Source: Parasponia andersonii
Lineage: Eukaryota > Streptophyta > Magnoliopsida > Rosales > Cannabaceae
Assembly: GCA_002914805.1 (NCBI GenBank)
Contig: JXTB01000118.1
Coordinates: 297,960 to 361,959, forward strand
Length of the DNA: 64,000 nucleotides
Direction: 5' to 3'
Below are positions 24,450 to 34,984 of this stretch, one piece after another. The notes below the pieces were generated by a model. That model saw nothing but the letters and a program-made list of their open reading frames with translations. It searched no databases and had not been told where the DNA came from. The position numbers and the translations under genes were made by a program. How positions within the stretch are numbered: the first letter of the stretch is position 1; every line of letters starts with the position of its first letter.

Positions 24450-25163
24450 TCAAAAAGGCAAGCAAACCCAGGCTTCTGGATCAGGAGAGCAGGCCCTGAG
24501 GATAGTGCCGACCATCGCAGGCAAACCAGAGAAAATCCAGGGTAAGGAGGAGAAGGAAAAATGCCTTAAAAAGACCCAAGAAAGGGCGAAGCGCCTGAGG
24601 GGGATGGGTCACTCCATCTACCATTTGATGATGGGAGAAAGCTGCACCTCTGCTGCCCCCATCGCCTTCACCCAGCAAGACTTGACCACGGTGTGCCTGC
24701 CTCACGACTACCTTTTGGTGATTAAGTTACAGATCGATTCCGCATTGGTCGGAAGGGTCCTGATCGACGGAGGGAGCAGCGTTGATATCCTGTTTCTCAG
24801 CACGTTTGAGAGCATGGGCCTGAACCGAAATGCACTCAGACTGACCTTCAGTCACTATTCACTTTCGACAGTACCAAAGTCAGCTCCTTGGGCGTCGTGA
24901 CCTTGAAAATCTGCACTGCGGAGAGATACTTGGATGTAGACTTCATCGTCGTCGACTACCAGTCCTCCTTCAGCATTATCATAGGGAGAGGATGGATCCA
25001 CGCCATGCATGGGGTCGCCTCCACCCTCCATCAGGTCTTAAGATGTCTATTGAGGGACGGTACGTATACGATAGACATCAAGGGAGACCAGGCCTCTGCC
25101 AGGATATATTTTTCAACCACCCTAAGGGGAGCTGCTGTGAGTGCCTCGGTTGGGGACAGGTAG
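24450..25163 (+). pseudogene. element B aspartic protease region, broken
   Basis: The protease core is at about 24700-25020. The active-site motif is DGGSS (24766-24780), followed by VDILFLSTF. DGGSS in place of the usual DTGSS is common in this clade. Downstream, IIGRGWIH fits the second conserved protease strand. A frameshift near 24890 splits the domain. In living elements this enzyme cuts the Gag-Pol precursor. Confidence 0.75.
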
Positions 25164-25190
25164 CAATCAAAGGACTGTCTGCCAGCATAT

Positions 25191-26245
25191 ATGAAGTGGA
25201 TCGAAGAGGAGTTCGATGGACCAAAATCCATGATTGAGGAGCTCGTGGCGGTCCCTTTGAAAGAGTTAGAATCGGTGAAGGTAGTCTTAATCGGGGCCCT
25301 GCTGCCCGAGGAGGAAAAGAACGAGATGTTGGAGTTCCTGAGGCAGAATGAAGATGTCTTCGCATGGTCCCACAACGACATGCCCGGGATAGACCCCGCG
25401 CACACCTGCCACCGGCTGAACATAGACCCCAATTTCCCTTCGGTCAGGTAGAGTCCCTGAAGGTTCGTGTCAGAGAAAAACAAGGTGATCAACAAGGAGG
25501 TAGAGATGCTACTGGAGAACGGCCTGATCATGAAATGCGTATACCCATGCTGGGTCTCCAACCCGGTAGTAGTGAAGAAGAAAAATGGCGATGAACGCAC
25601 TTGCATAGACTTCACCAACCTGAACAAGGCCTGCCTAAAGGATAGCTTCTCTCTGCCAAGGATCGACCAAATGGCAGATGCAATGGAGGGATTCGATAGG
25701 ATGACCTTTCTGGATGCCTACTCCGGATACAACTAGATTCCCCTGTACGAGGAAGACCAGATCCACACGACATTTATTATAGAGCGAGGTCTGTATTGTT
25801 ACAAACACATGCCATTTGGTCTAAAGAGCGCGAGGGCAACCTACCAGAGGCTCATAAACAAGATATTCACCGGGCTGCTAGGAAAGACTATGGAAGTCTA
25901 CATCGACAACATGGTCGTAAAGAGCAGAGAAGCATCAGACCATCTGAGACATCTAGATGAGTGCTTCCAGATTCTGAGGCAATATCAGATGCGTCTGAAC
26001 CCCAAGAAATATGCGTTCGGGGTGTCCTCCGGCCAGTTGCTGGGGCATATCGTGAGCAGAAAGGGTATTGAGGCCAACCCGACCCAGTTGTCCTCAATCG
26101 CAGACGTGCAGAGACCCTCGACTTTTCGGGAGGTCCAGCGCCTAGCCGAGAAGATAGCCACTCTCAGTCGGTTCGTGTCCAAGATGTCTGACCGATGCAA
26201 GCCTTTCTTCCAGTACCTAAAAATAACCTCCACTGTCACCTGAGA
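25191..26245 (+). pseudogene. element B reverse transcriptase, inactive
   Basis: A gypsy RT domain. A linker (25191-25451, ending THTCHRLNIDP) is followed by ENGLIMKC and CVYPCWVSNPVVVKKKNG, then CIDFTNLNKAC, FLDAYSGYN, MPFGLKSARATYQR, and LLGHIVSRKGIEANP. The catalytic box reads YIDN (25899-25910), where an active enzyme needs two adjacent Asp residues. A TAG stop at 25734-25736 replaces a residue that is normally Gln, and a frameshift lies near 25450. It cannot copy RNA. Confidence 0.88.
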
Positions 26246-26700
26246 GGAGGAGCAGGATAAGGCACTGACAGATCTCAAGCTATACCTAAGTCATCCGCCT
26301 ATCCTGGTTTCCCCAATAGAGGGGGAATACCTGTTCGCTTATTTAACAGTATCCAAAGTAGCGATCAGTACCGTACTATTCATCGAGGAAGACAGCAAGT
26401 AGAAGCCGGTATTTAATACAAGCCGCATGCTCCTGGATACCGAGATGCGATATAGTATGGCAGAGAAACTGGTCCTCGCACTGGTCAACGCTAAGAAGAG
26501 ACTCAGGCAATATTTGAGGCACACTTGGTCACCGTGTATACAGATTTCTCCATCCGGCAAATCTTGGCCAAATCGGACCTATCGGGACGACTGACCAAGT
26601 GGGCCATCGAACTAGGAATATACGACATCGAGTATCGGCCTCGAGTGGCGAAGAAAGAGCAAGTCATGGCGGATTTCCTAGTAAAAATCAAATCCTTCGG
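26246..26700 (+). pseudogene. element B first RNase H (Ty3-type), degenerate
   Basis: Follows RT directly. Recognisable parts are LFAYLTVSKVAIS, FNTSRMLLDTEMRYS and EKLVLALVNAKKRLRQY, then after a frameshift near 26520 VTVYTDFSIRQIL and IEYRPRVAKKEQVMADFL. Stops at 26241 and 26399 interrupt it. It corresponds to the RNase H/tether region that links RT to the second RNase H in Tat elements. Confidence 0.7.
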
Positions 26701-26739
26701 CGAGCTGCGCGACCTGCTCCAGACGTCTCAGCCTCGTCC

Positions 26740-27256
26740 CTCTTCAGCTTGGACCCTCTATACCGACGGATCCACGAATGCCTCAGGGTCAGGTATTGGG
26801 GTAGTCCTGCAGACCTCAACGGGACTCAGAATATAGAAAGCTTTGAGGCTCGGTTTCCAGGCAACGAACAACGAGGCGGAGTACGACGCACTGCTACAAG
26901 GCCTTGAGCTAGCTCTGCACTTCGGGGTGGAGAGCATCGCAGTAAAAACCGACTCGCAGTTGATCGCGGGTCAGGTCATGGGAGACTTCAAAGTAAAAGA
27001 GCCAAGACTACATAGGTACTTCTCCAAGGTAATGGGGGCGAAATCCCGTTTTAGCGGTTTCAATATCGAACAGATTCCTAGAGAGATGAATCAAAAGGCC
27101 GATGAGCTAGTTAAGAGCGCATGGATCAGGGAAACGACCGAACACGCGGAGATTCTCCTAGAGAGCGAGAGCATGAGGGACCCTTCAGAGACCTCCGCAT
27201 GCCATGTATTTGCAACCAGCTCCGCAGACGATGGGTGGATGAAACCCATCACCTAG
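26740..27256 (+). pseudogene. element B second RNase H (archaeal-like, RVT_3 type)
   Basis: A second complete RNase H fold after the Ty3-type domain. Catalytic motifs are in order: LYTDGSTN (first Asp, 26759-26773), NNEAEYDALLQGL (Glu) and VKTDSQLIAGQV (Asp), followed by IPREMNQKADELVK. A stop at 26836 is the main lesion. The order RT, RNase H, second RNase H is a known hallmark of Tat/Ogre-lineage elements, and is the main reason for the clade assignment. Confidence 0.85.
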
Positions 27257-28448
27257 TATCTGACATTGGGAAATCTGCCCGCGGACCCCCGAGAAGCAAG
27301 GTCGATCAGACTGAACGCTGCCAGATACTCGATGGTGCGGGAGCAACTGTACAGGAGATCGACAATGGGACCGATGCTGCGGTGTGTAGGTTCCACCGAA
27401 GCGCAAAAACTGATGGAGAAATTCCACGAGGGAGTATGCGGCAACCATTCTGGCGGACATAGCCTCGCCCACAAGGCTCTGACGGCTGGATACTTTTGGC
27501 CATATATGATGACCGAGGCAGCCTGATTTGTCCAAAAATGCGATAAGTGCCAGAGGTTCGCCCCCATGAAATGCCAACCAGCGGAGGAACTCCATTCGAA
27601 TATAACTCCTTGGCCGTTTGTGAAATGGGACTTGGGCATTGTCGGAAAGCTCCTCAGAAGTCCAAGGGGAAGAAGGTATGTCTTACTGGCCATAGATTAT
27701 TTCACCAAATGGGTAGAAACTCAAGCTTACGCGACCATTAATAAGGCAGACACGATTAACTTCACTTGGAAAAATATAATCTGTCGATATGGGATTCCGA
27801 AAGAGATACATGCTGATCATGACACACAATTCCAGAATGCTAAGCTCCAAGAACTGTGTGAGCTATATGATATAAAGCTCAGTTTCTAATCCGTGAGCTA
27901 CCCTCAGGAAAACGGCCAAGCAGAGGCTACGAACAAGGCCATTTTTAACAACATCAAATAGAACTTGCAGGTGGTTAGAAGAGCTATCGGTCGTTGTTTG
28001 GGCCCATCGAACCACAGAGCAGAGGTCGATGGGAAGAACACCATTTGCCATGGTCTACAGGTCAGAGGTTATGATCCTAATCCGAGATTGACCTCCCGAC
28101 CCTTCGCTCCGAAGTGGTAAGGATGCCCCACTGAACGAGCAGCAGTTAAGCCACAACACAGACCTCTTAGAGGAAATAAGAAACATGGCCCTCGTCTACC
28201 TGGCCTCATACCATCAGCAGGTTAGGTCCTATTATGCAAAAAAAGTTAGTGCTCGTCAATTTAACGCCGGGGATTGGGTCTTGAAGATCAAAACAGGGAA
28301 TTCCTTGAAGCTAAACTCAGGTTGGGTTGGACCCTAAGAGGTGATCAAAGTACTTGACAATGGCATGTATGTCCTGAAAGAACTCAAGACTGGGAAGAGC
28401 CTACCGAATACGTGGAACACTCAGCACTTGAAAAAGTGTCACGTGTAA
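27257..28448 (+). pseudogene. element B integrase, broken
   Basis: The N-terminal zinc finger reads FHEGVCGNHSGGHSLAHK then KCDKCQRF (HHCC). The core follows: first acidic residue in WDLGIVG (about 27627), YVLLAIDYFTKWVE, HADHDTQF (second), and ENGQAEATNKAI (third). The C-terminal part is decayed but readable: CLGPSNHRAE appears in another frame, and the end WNTQHLKKCHV stops at 28448. Stops (27526, 27889, 27960) and frameshifts prevent a full protein. In living elements it inserts the cDNA into host DNA. Confidence 0.85.
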
Positions 28449-28599
28449 GACGCTTGTAAATGTTGTAAGACCCGTGTAAATGCTTATTTTGTTAAAAGGC
28501 TTAATTCCAAAATAGGTCAAATTTTTTGCCACACGGATTTATCCTTTGGATTGCTATGGAAAAGGGGTCTACCCACAGTGACAGACCCCACGCACTATT

Positions 28600-29440
28600 C
28601 ACACAATCAAGAATCATACTATGGGGGTCACGTCGCTAACCGACGACCCGAGAAAACGTACGAAGAGGAAAGAACTGCGCAACCAAAAACTTGCCAGCAG
28701 ACCTAAAAAACGATCATACTATGGGGATCACGTCGCTTGCCGACAACCCAAGAAAACGTACAAAGAGGAAAGAGCTGTGCAACCAAAAATTTGCCAGTAG
28801 ACCTCAAAAACGATCGTACTATGGGAATCACATCGTGCACTAAAATGCTAGCCGATAACCTGAGAAAACATACGAAGAGAGAAGAACTGTGCGACCAAAA
28901 ACTTGCCAGCAGACCTTAAAAACGATCGTACTATGGGGATCACGTCGCTTGCCGACAACCCAAGAAAACGTACGAAGAAGAAAGAGCTGAGCAACCAAAA
29001 ACTTACCAGCAGACCTCAAAAATGATCGTACTATGGGGATCACGTCGCTTACCGACGACCCAAGAAAACATACGAAGAGGAAAGAGCTGCGCAACAAAAA
29101 ACTTGCCAGCAGACCTCAAAAATGATCGTACTATGGGGATCACGTCGATTGCCGACGACCCCAGAAAACGTACGAAGAGGAAAGAGTTGCACAACCAAAA
29201 ACTTGCCAGGAGGCCTAAAAAATGATCGTACTATGAGGATCACGTCACTTGTCGACGATCCAAGAAAACGTACGAAGAGGAAAGAGTTGCGCAACCAAAA
29301 ATTTGCCAGCAAACCTCGAAAATGATCATACTATGGGAATCATATCGTGCAATAAAAGGATTGCTGATGGCCTGAAAAAATGTACGAAGACGAAAGAGTT
29401 GCGCGACGAAGGCTTGCGTCCTGCCCTCAAAAGAAAATAG
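28600..29440 (+). repeat. tandem array, 100-bp unit, about 8 copies
   Basis: The phrase actatggg(g/a)atcacgtcg recurs with atggg at 28621, 28721, 28821, 28932, 29033, 29133, 29233 and 29333, so the period is 100-101 bp, except for one unit with an 11-bp insertion. The small frames on both strands across the array are products of the repetition and are not genes. It lies in the untranslated DNA behind integrase. Confidence 0.92.
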
Positions 29441-29930
29441 GGACAGAGTCTACCCATTGGAAGTAGATCCTCCCTAAAGAGTATGTTAGCTATGCAAAAA
29501 GCTAAAGGAAAGCAGGGTTAGGGTCTACCCGTTGGAAGTAGATCCTCTCCAAGGAGCATGTTAGCTATGCAAAAAGCTAAAGAAAAGCAGGGTTAGGGTC
29601 TACCTGTTGGAAGTAGATCCCCCCTAAAGAGCATTTTAGCTGTACGAAAAGCTAAATGAAAGCAGGGACATAATCTACCCGTTGAAAGTAAACCCTCCTG
29701 AGAGAATGTTTTAAGTCACGCACAAGACGAAAAAAAGCAGGGACAGGGTCTACCTGTTGGAAGCAGACCCCTTCCAGAGAGCGTTTTGGCCACGTGTGAG
29801 GCAAAGGAAAGTGGGGTCAGGGTCTACCCTTTGGAAGCAGACTCTACCAAGAGAACGGTTTAATTACACGTGAACTGAGAAAGAATGGAGTTAGAGCCTA
29901 CCCATTGGAAGTAGTCCAGTACAAGACTGG
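29441..29930 (+). repeat. tandem array, 75-bp unit, about 7 copies
   Basis: The phrase (t/c)ctaccc(g/a)ttggaagtaga recurs at 29449, 29524, 29599, 29674, 29749, 29823 and 29897: spacings 75, 75, 75, 75, 74, 74. The sequence is unrelated to the 100-bp array next to it. Confidence 0.92.
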
Positions 29931-30017
29931 GCATGAAGACAAAAGTTAAAATCAAACTTTATTTATTATTTCCTAAAAGTACAAAGTGCATGGTCGGCAG
30001 GGACGCACATCCGGAAG

Positions 30018-30493
30018 TTCTACTTATAAGAGGCAGGTCTTGGACGGACTCGCAGAGACACATTAGAGTGGTAGCACCCTGTTCGCTCCTGATGAGAGCC
30101 GAGTCCAGGCCTTCTCCTCTGCAGCGATGGGTCCAAACAGTGGTCGACCAAATCATGGAGCTAGTTCCTCGTGCATTCCCATTTGGGGTCAGAGAAGTCC
30201 AGCCACATGCGTAGGTCGAATTCTGCCAAGACAAGTCATAACAGGGGTTATACATTTCTACTTATAAGAGGCAGGTCTTGGACGGACTCGCAGAGACACA
30301 TTAGAGTGGTAGCACCCTATTCGCTCCCGATGAGAGCCGAGTCCAGGCCTTCTCCTCTGTAGCGAAGGGTCCAAACAGTGGTCGACCAACTCCTGGAGCT
30401 GGTTCCTCGCGCGTTCCCATTTGGGGTCAGAGAAGTCCAGCCACACGCGTAGGTCGAATTCTGCCAAGAGAAGTCATAACAGGGGTTATACAT
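30018..30493 (+). repeat. tandem duplication, 238-bp unit, 2 copies
   Basis: Copy one is 30018-30255 and copy two 30256-30493. Both start ttctacttataagaggcagg and end aacaggggttatacat. They differ at only about a dozen positions by eye, so this is the youngest of the three repeat blocks. Confidence 0.93.
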
Positions 30494-30769
30494 CCTCATA
30501 TCCCAGTCCCTAAAGTTAAATCTCGTCGGTCAAAGTACGAGAAGAATTCACTAAAAACTCAAAATTATATACAGCCGAGTCAAACCCAAACGCCGGCCGC
30601 GCTGCCGATAAAGCAATGACATCATATACGATATTTGACCCTAACACTAAACGCAGTCAACGAAAGGAGTAAAAGAACGGAATAAGCTTGGAAAAACAAC
30701 ACGTCTTCTATTATTTAAACAAATGGTTACAGCGAATGCCTACTTTACAAGTATATAGAGCAAGAGGCT
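30494..30769. other. element B untranslated spacer
   Basis: Between the repeats and the end of the antisense gene. No coding or repeat structure seen. It would contain the 3' end of an antisense transcript if one is made. Confidence 0.4.
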
Positions 30770-31852
30770 CTAATTACCTCCAGCCAAGGGAGCATGGCCG
30801 GTTTCAGCACTTGGTCCAGCTATGGCAAAGAGCGGCGTGCCGGGGTCAGAGTCATCACTGGACAAAACGACTGCTCTAGACCCATCACCATTTGAGGCCC
30901 TAAGCTCAGGTTGACCGCAAGGAACCTCTGAGGTTTGCTCTGGTGGACCGGAGGCTAGGATGATCTCCTTAGTAATAGAAGCAGATACAGAGGGCCTGTC
31001 TTTTTCTTCGTTGAGCATCTTCAGCACACCAGCAGGGTACACGATGTTAATCTCATCCTCTAGCTGCTGCATGTAATGCTTTATGGAATAATGGTCCCTC
31101 TCAATGCCTTTCTGCTCATTAAACTGGTCTGGCGTTACCACCTCTGCGTGGCCTTCGAACTCCCTGTTTTCCTAGCCAGACCTATAGCTCTCTGCATAAA
31201 GGACATCCACCTGCCTCTGGTACCTCGTCTTTAGCTTCTCTACGTCTGCCAGTCTGTCCCTCAGTGCTACCAGCCTTAACTCTGCTTGCCGCTGTGACAA
31301 GTCGACCAAAAGAGTGTTAATGTCAGCAAGATCTTCGCTGTGCTTACGAGACAGCTCTGCATAAGCCCCCATCAAATTTTTGTGATCCAAGTAAAGATGT
31401 CGGTTTATCTCATTGGACCGGTCGAGTCTACGCTGAAAGGAGTGGGCCTCCAATTTGGCTTTCGCTTCGGCTTTCCTTGCCTCTTTAGCGTCATCGATGG
31501 CCCTATTGCGGGGGATGAAGGCCAGCCCCATCTCCGCCCCTGCGTTCTGCAGGTCCTGCATCTTGGCCCTGAGTTCATCTTGGGCCAACCTGGCGGCCTC
31601 AGATTGAGCGAGCTTGCTAGCCTCTACCTCATCCAACTTTGCGGCCAGCTCCTCGCACCTGGTCCTCTCGACACTCAGGGCATGAGCCACTGCACTACCG
31701 ACCCTAGCCTCATCCAAGCTCTGATACAAGTCGAAGTCGGCCCTCAACTTGGCAAGGGCGGCCTCGCTCTGCTCGGCCAACGCAGAGCGGGAGTTCAACT
31801 CCCCAGTCAGCTCCCTGACGCGAGAGAAATAGAAGGACTGGACGGCGGCTAG

Positions 31853-31929
31853 CTGCAAGATACAAGAAAGGGAAATCAGTGTTCAGTAAGGATGCCAAAA
31901 AATAGAGGTGGCGGTCAGACGAGCCAAAC
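31853..31929 (-). other. intron 3 of the antisense gene (77 nt)
   Basis: The donor is GCATAG|GTTTGG and the acceptor TCTTGCAG|CTAGCC. The acceptor has a good pyrimidine tract. The reading frame does not join cleanly with these borders, so either one border is slightly off or an exon has gained an indel. Confidence 0.55.
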
Positions 31930-32761
31930 CTATGCAATGCTACGGCGGTAACGAACTCAACGTTCTCCAAGGAGAGTGCCTCCATCTCGGGCTTCGCAGC
32001 TGGACCATCTCCTTAGGTGTTGTCTGTATCTGACGAATACGACTCCGCCCCGCCAACTGTGAGGATACCCTCTCCTACCGAAGCAGCGATGGTGGGGACG
32101 ATAGGAAGCTGAGCGTCACCAAGCACGCCTCCGGCGATAGCTGGGGTCGGCACATCCTCAGCAGAGGACGCCACGGTGACTGCTACTGCATCAGCAGTTC
32201 CAGTTGCCACCCCTGTTAGAGCCCTGCCTGACTGTGATTTTTCAATCTTGTCTTGACCAATTCCCCCCGACAGGCCGCCACGCGCAGACCTTCTCCTCCT
32301 CATGAGGGTCAGCATGGCCCCATCGTCGTCACTATCGGAAAAGGGGGCAGTTTTTCCCCTCTTCCTTGCCGGGCCCTCCTTCTCTTTGGATGAGTCAGCC
32401 TCGTGACGCCGCTTTATTGGGACCAGAGAAAGGGAGGACAGCCGAGATTTCAACCTCAGAGCCCCCCCACTGAGCTCAGCAATCTCCCCACGAGTGTAAG
32501 CAGCATCGGACCCCGCACTCATCTTCGAACCGGAGTGGGGGGAGGAAGAGGTCAGAGCGGCGGATTCCCCAGGAAGGACAACTTTTATGGCCGTCATCTC
32601 CCGAGTCGGAGCTCTGCTAGGACCGGGGGAGGGAACCACAAGTGCCTCATCTTTTGAAGACACCACAAGGCGTCGACCAGCAGGTACCTTAGATCGAGCC
32701 TTGTGCGCAGCGACACTTCCCTTGACTAGAGAGGGGTCTACTGAAGGGCCTGCATCAGAAC

Positions 32762-32839
32762 CTATAAAGAGCAAGCAACGTAGTTAGAACACAGCTACAA
32801 CCCGATCGACGGAGCTCCAGAATGCGAAAATGGACTTAC
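32762..32839 (-). other. intron 2 of the antisense gene (78 nt)
   Basis: The donor is GCTAAGG|GTAAGTCC and the acceptor GCTCTTTATAG|GTTCTG. The same junction is recognisable in element A (donor AAGG|GTAGGC near 35839, acceptor TTCTTAG|CTCC near 35712), preceded by a similar protein end, AKRKAKG. Confidence 0.78.
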
Positions 32840-33258
32840 CCTTAGCTCTCTTGGGGGCGACAGTTTCCTTTCTACAGAGCCTGACGCACTCCTCGGCCAC
32901 CAACCTCACGGCCTCTTCGAGCTCGTGGCTAGTCGGCGCCACCAGGTTGCAAGGACCCACCAGTTGGCTCGACGCCGTAAACTGGCGACACCCATGGCGA
33001 TGTGACTCTGCTCGTCGTGACGGAACCGATTCAAAGCTGAGGTGTCGAGCTGGCTCCACAGGTGCTTCGTGCTAACCCAAGTATCCAGCTGGAAGGAAAG
33101 GTAGGAAATCATCCTAGGCATCATATTCATGACCTAGGGGTTCAGGGTGGCCTGGATGTATCAGCAATCCCTAGGGGACCCGAAGATGACAGTCCCTTCC
33201 AGCTCGTTGAGCCTCCCCACCGACAGTTGTGGCTCAAATCTGCTTTCTTCCGCAGAGG

Positions 33259-33333
33259 CTGCACAAGGAAAAACATCGTGAGCAATAACGGATGAGGTAA
33301 ACACAGACCCAAAAATCACGACCTAGTACTTAC
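33259..33333 (-). other. intron 1 of the antisense gene (75 nt)
   Basis: On the minus strand the donor is CAGA|GTAAGTACT and the acceptor CCTTGTGCAG|CCTCTG. The short size is normal for plant introns. Confidence 0.75.
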
Positions 33334-34206
33334 TCTGTAGAAAAGATGAAAGAACTTTGAAGTACTCCCCATTCACCCAAGGAGAGCACCACGCCCCTCC
33401 GACGGCGTACAGCCTAGAGTGGGAGACCCACTGTTTGTCTGACCTCGGTAAGCCCCAGAAAATATGGCATCTCAGGAGCGGTTAAAGGTAGAAAGTGGGG
33501 TAAGAGCTCTTTTTGGGGATGAAGATAAGCTTATAGGCGTAAAAGACCACCTCCAGGTCTATATGTATATTATAGAGGACTGACAGGGCGGAAAGCCCCA
33601 TCAAGATTATAATTCTGTTAGCATTGAGCTGCATCGGATGAATCCCCATGAGGCTAAAGAATTGACGGACTAAAGGAGGGAGAGGAAACCGCAACCACTC
33701 CAGATACCGCCTCCTCAGAATAACGGAGCCTTCTGGAGTAGAGGGGTAAAGGTACCACTCCATTGGGCAGTTTACCCTCTCTAAAGTGACTCCATCGGGG
33801 AAGCAGAGCTGCCTCCTCAACGACCCTAATTCGGAATCCACGACGGGACAAAGTTTCTGACTCAGTTCTAGGGCCATCGTGTTAAATGTGATCAAAGAAG
33901 ACGAAAGGTTCTAAGAAAAAAGAGGTGCAGAAATCCTAAGATTTGAGAAAGCTGAAATACTTTGAGATTTTGGTAAAGTAAAAAATGAGCATAAATGCGG
34001 CTTTTATAGAGGGGGAGCCCAAAGAGTTTTTCCTAGAAAAGGGCAGAGCAAGGTAAACCAAACCGTCGGAATTTCAAAATTTAAAAAAAATTTTGTAACA
34101 TAGGATGGCGTGCCTCCGTGTCGGCAATGGGGGAGTCACGTGTATCCCTCAAATTGGAGGAACGGAGAAACGATTTCCCTACTTGATGGATACGATTCCA
34201 TCAACT

Positions 34207-34222
34207 AGGGAAATGGGGGCAG
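34207..34222 (+). other. polypurine tract of element B
   Basis: The purine-rich agggaaatgggggcag lies immediately before the 3' LTR, where plus-strand DNA synthesis would be primed. Confidence 0.8.
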
Positions 34223-34223
34223 T

Positions 34224-34984
34224 TGTGGGATCCGTTCCCAAATCATACACCACGTATACGATTAAGTGGCAGAACAAGTCATAAACTGGGCACACCGTCC
34301 GACACGTGTCCAGAGTGACTAATTAAAGGCCACGCGAGTCGCATGTGGTACCATATAGGCCATTGGGCTATCCGAGACTAGGGCCGAGCCCATCCCAGAT
34401 CCTGGATGGACTCGGCCTAGTCCGATTCTTACCTCGACAGCTGAGGGTCGGAAGCCCCAAAGGTCTTCCACCAGAGTACAATGGGAAGCAACTCACAGCT
34501 CCAGACCCAGATAGAGTATTTAATGCGATCTTGAGTAGGTGTGTGTATGGGACAAACCGTCCTGACAAAACGACAGTTTATCCAAATCTCACCCCTGACA
34601 GACTCGAGCCATAGGGGACGGTGGAAACTAGGCTACAGTAATGTAGGGAGAATCACGGTAATCTCGGCCCGTGACCTCTAGAGTAAGTTTTGATAAAAAA
34701 AAAGGTACTCGGTCCTGGAATTGAGAACCAGGAGGTTCACAATTTCAGGACTATATATATGAGTCATGCGTCTCCAAAAAGGAGGCATGTACGTATACAA
34801 AAAGAAACATTTGAAAAGATATACATATACAAACTAAATCTTTGCTACCCTAAAAAAAATGATAATTAACTGACTTAAGCATCGAAGAGTTAGTAGCTTC
34901 CCCCGCTTCTCCGATCTTACTTGAAATCGAAAGCTCTTTAAGATAGCAAAAACACGTGGACAGTTGGTGAAAACCGCTTCTACA
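34224..34984 (+). repeat. 3' LTR of element B
   Basis: Starts TGTGGGATCCGTTCCC and ends CGCTTCTACA. It aligns with 17154-17928 end to end with small indels and many transitions. The same TATA-like ctatatatatgag is present near 34762. The 89-codon frame at 34345-34614 is the counterpart of the frame in the 5' LTR and is not considered a gene. Confidence 0.9.

Larger units (their letters stand above)
30770..33895 (-). pseudogene. spliced antisense gene of element B
   Basis: Runs opposite to gag-pol. Exon 1 (33334-33895, ATG at 33895) holds a domain like the Pfam 'putative gypsy type transposon' family (PF04195), with motifs LRFPLPPLVRQFF and GIHPMQLNANR. A TAA at 33480-33482 breaks it. Then intron 33259-33333 and exon 2 (32840-33258), ending in a Glu/Arg-rich helix (ELEEAVRLVAEECVRL). 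Intron 32762-32839 is followed by exon 3 (31930-32761), which is Ser/Pro-rich and basic (VPIKRRHEAD, PARKRGKTAPFSDSDDD). Intron 31853-31929 is followed by exon 4 (30770-31852), mostly coiled coil. A stop before 31172 and a frame conflict at the last junction mark decay. The function of this family is unknown. Confidence 0.75.
17154..34984 (+). mobile_element. Tat-like Ty3/gypsy LTR retrotransposon B, 17.8 kb
   Basis: Bounded by LTRs of 775 and 761 bp that begin TGTG and end CA. Order inside: primer site, gag (interrupted), protease, RT, RNase H, second RNase H, integrase, three tandem-repeat arrays, a spliced antisense gene, purine tract. RT before integrase places it in Ty3/gypsy; the extra RNase H and antisense gene are known marks of the Tat clade. 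Flanking pentamers GACAC (left) and GGCAT (right) are not identical, but differ only by two transitions and may be a decayed target duplication. Every coding domain carries stops or frameshifts, so it is defective. A hand alignment of about the first 205 bp of the LTRs gives 29 differences, mostly transitions, so it is an old insertion. Confidence 0.88.

Noticed and set aside
25031-25627. 198-codon minus-strand ORF
   Set aside because: It runs antisense to the protease/RT linker, whose plus frames carry clear family motifs. Low-complexity Ser/Phe composition.
27185-27693. Minus-strand ORFs of 136 and 146 codons
   Set aside because: Shadows of the integrase zinc finger and core on the plus strand.
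28737-29440. Several ORFs of 60-87 codons on both strands
   Set aside because: They repeat the same peptide because they cross the 100-bp tandem array, and are a by-product of the period and composition.
30018-30493. CRISPR-like direct repeats
   Set aside because: Only two long adjacent copies without spacers in a plant retrotransposon. The neighbouring 100- and 75-bp arrays also lack unique spacers.
31340-31852. 170-codon plus-strand ORF
   Set aside because: It is the complement of the coiled-coil exon of the antisense gene. The minus frame has the meaningful heptad pattern, and the plus frame has no motif.
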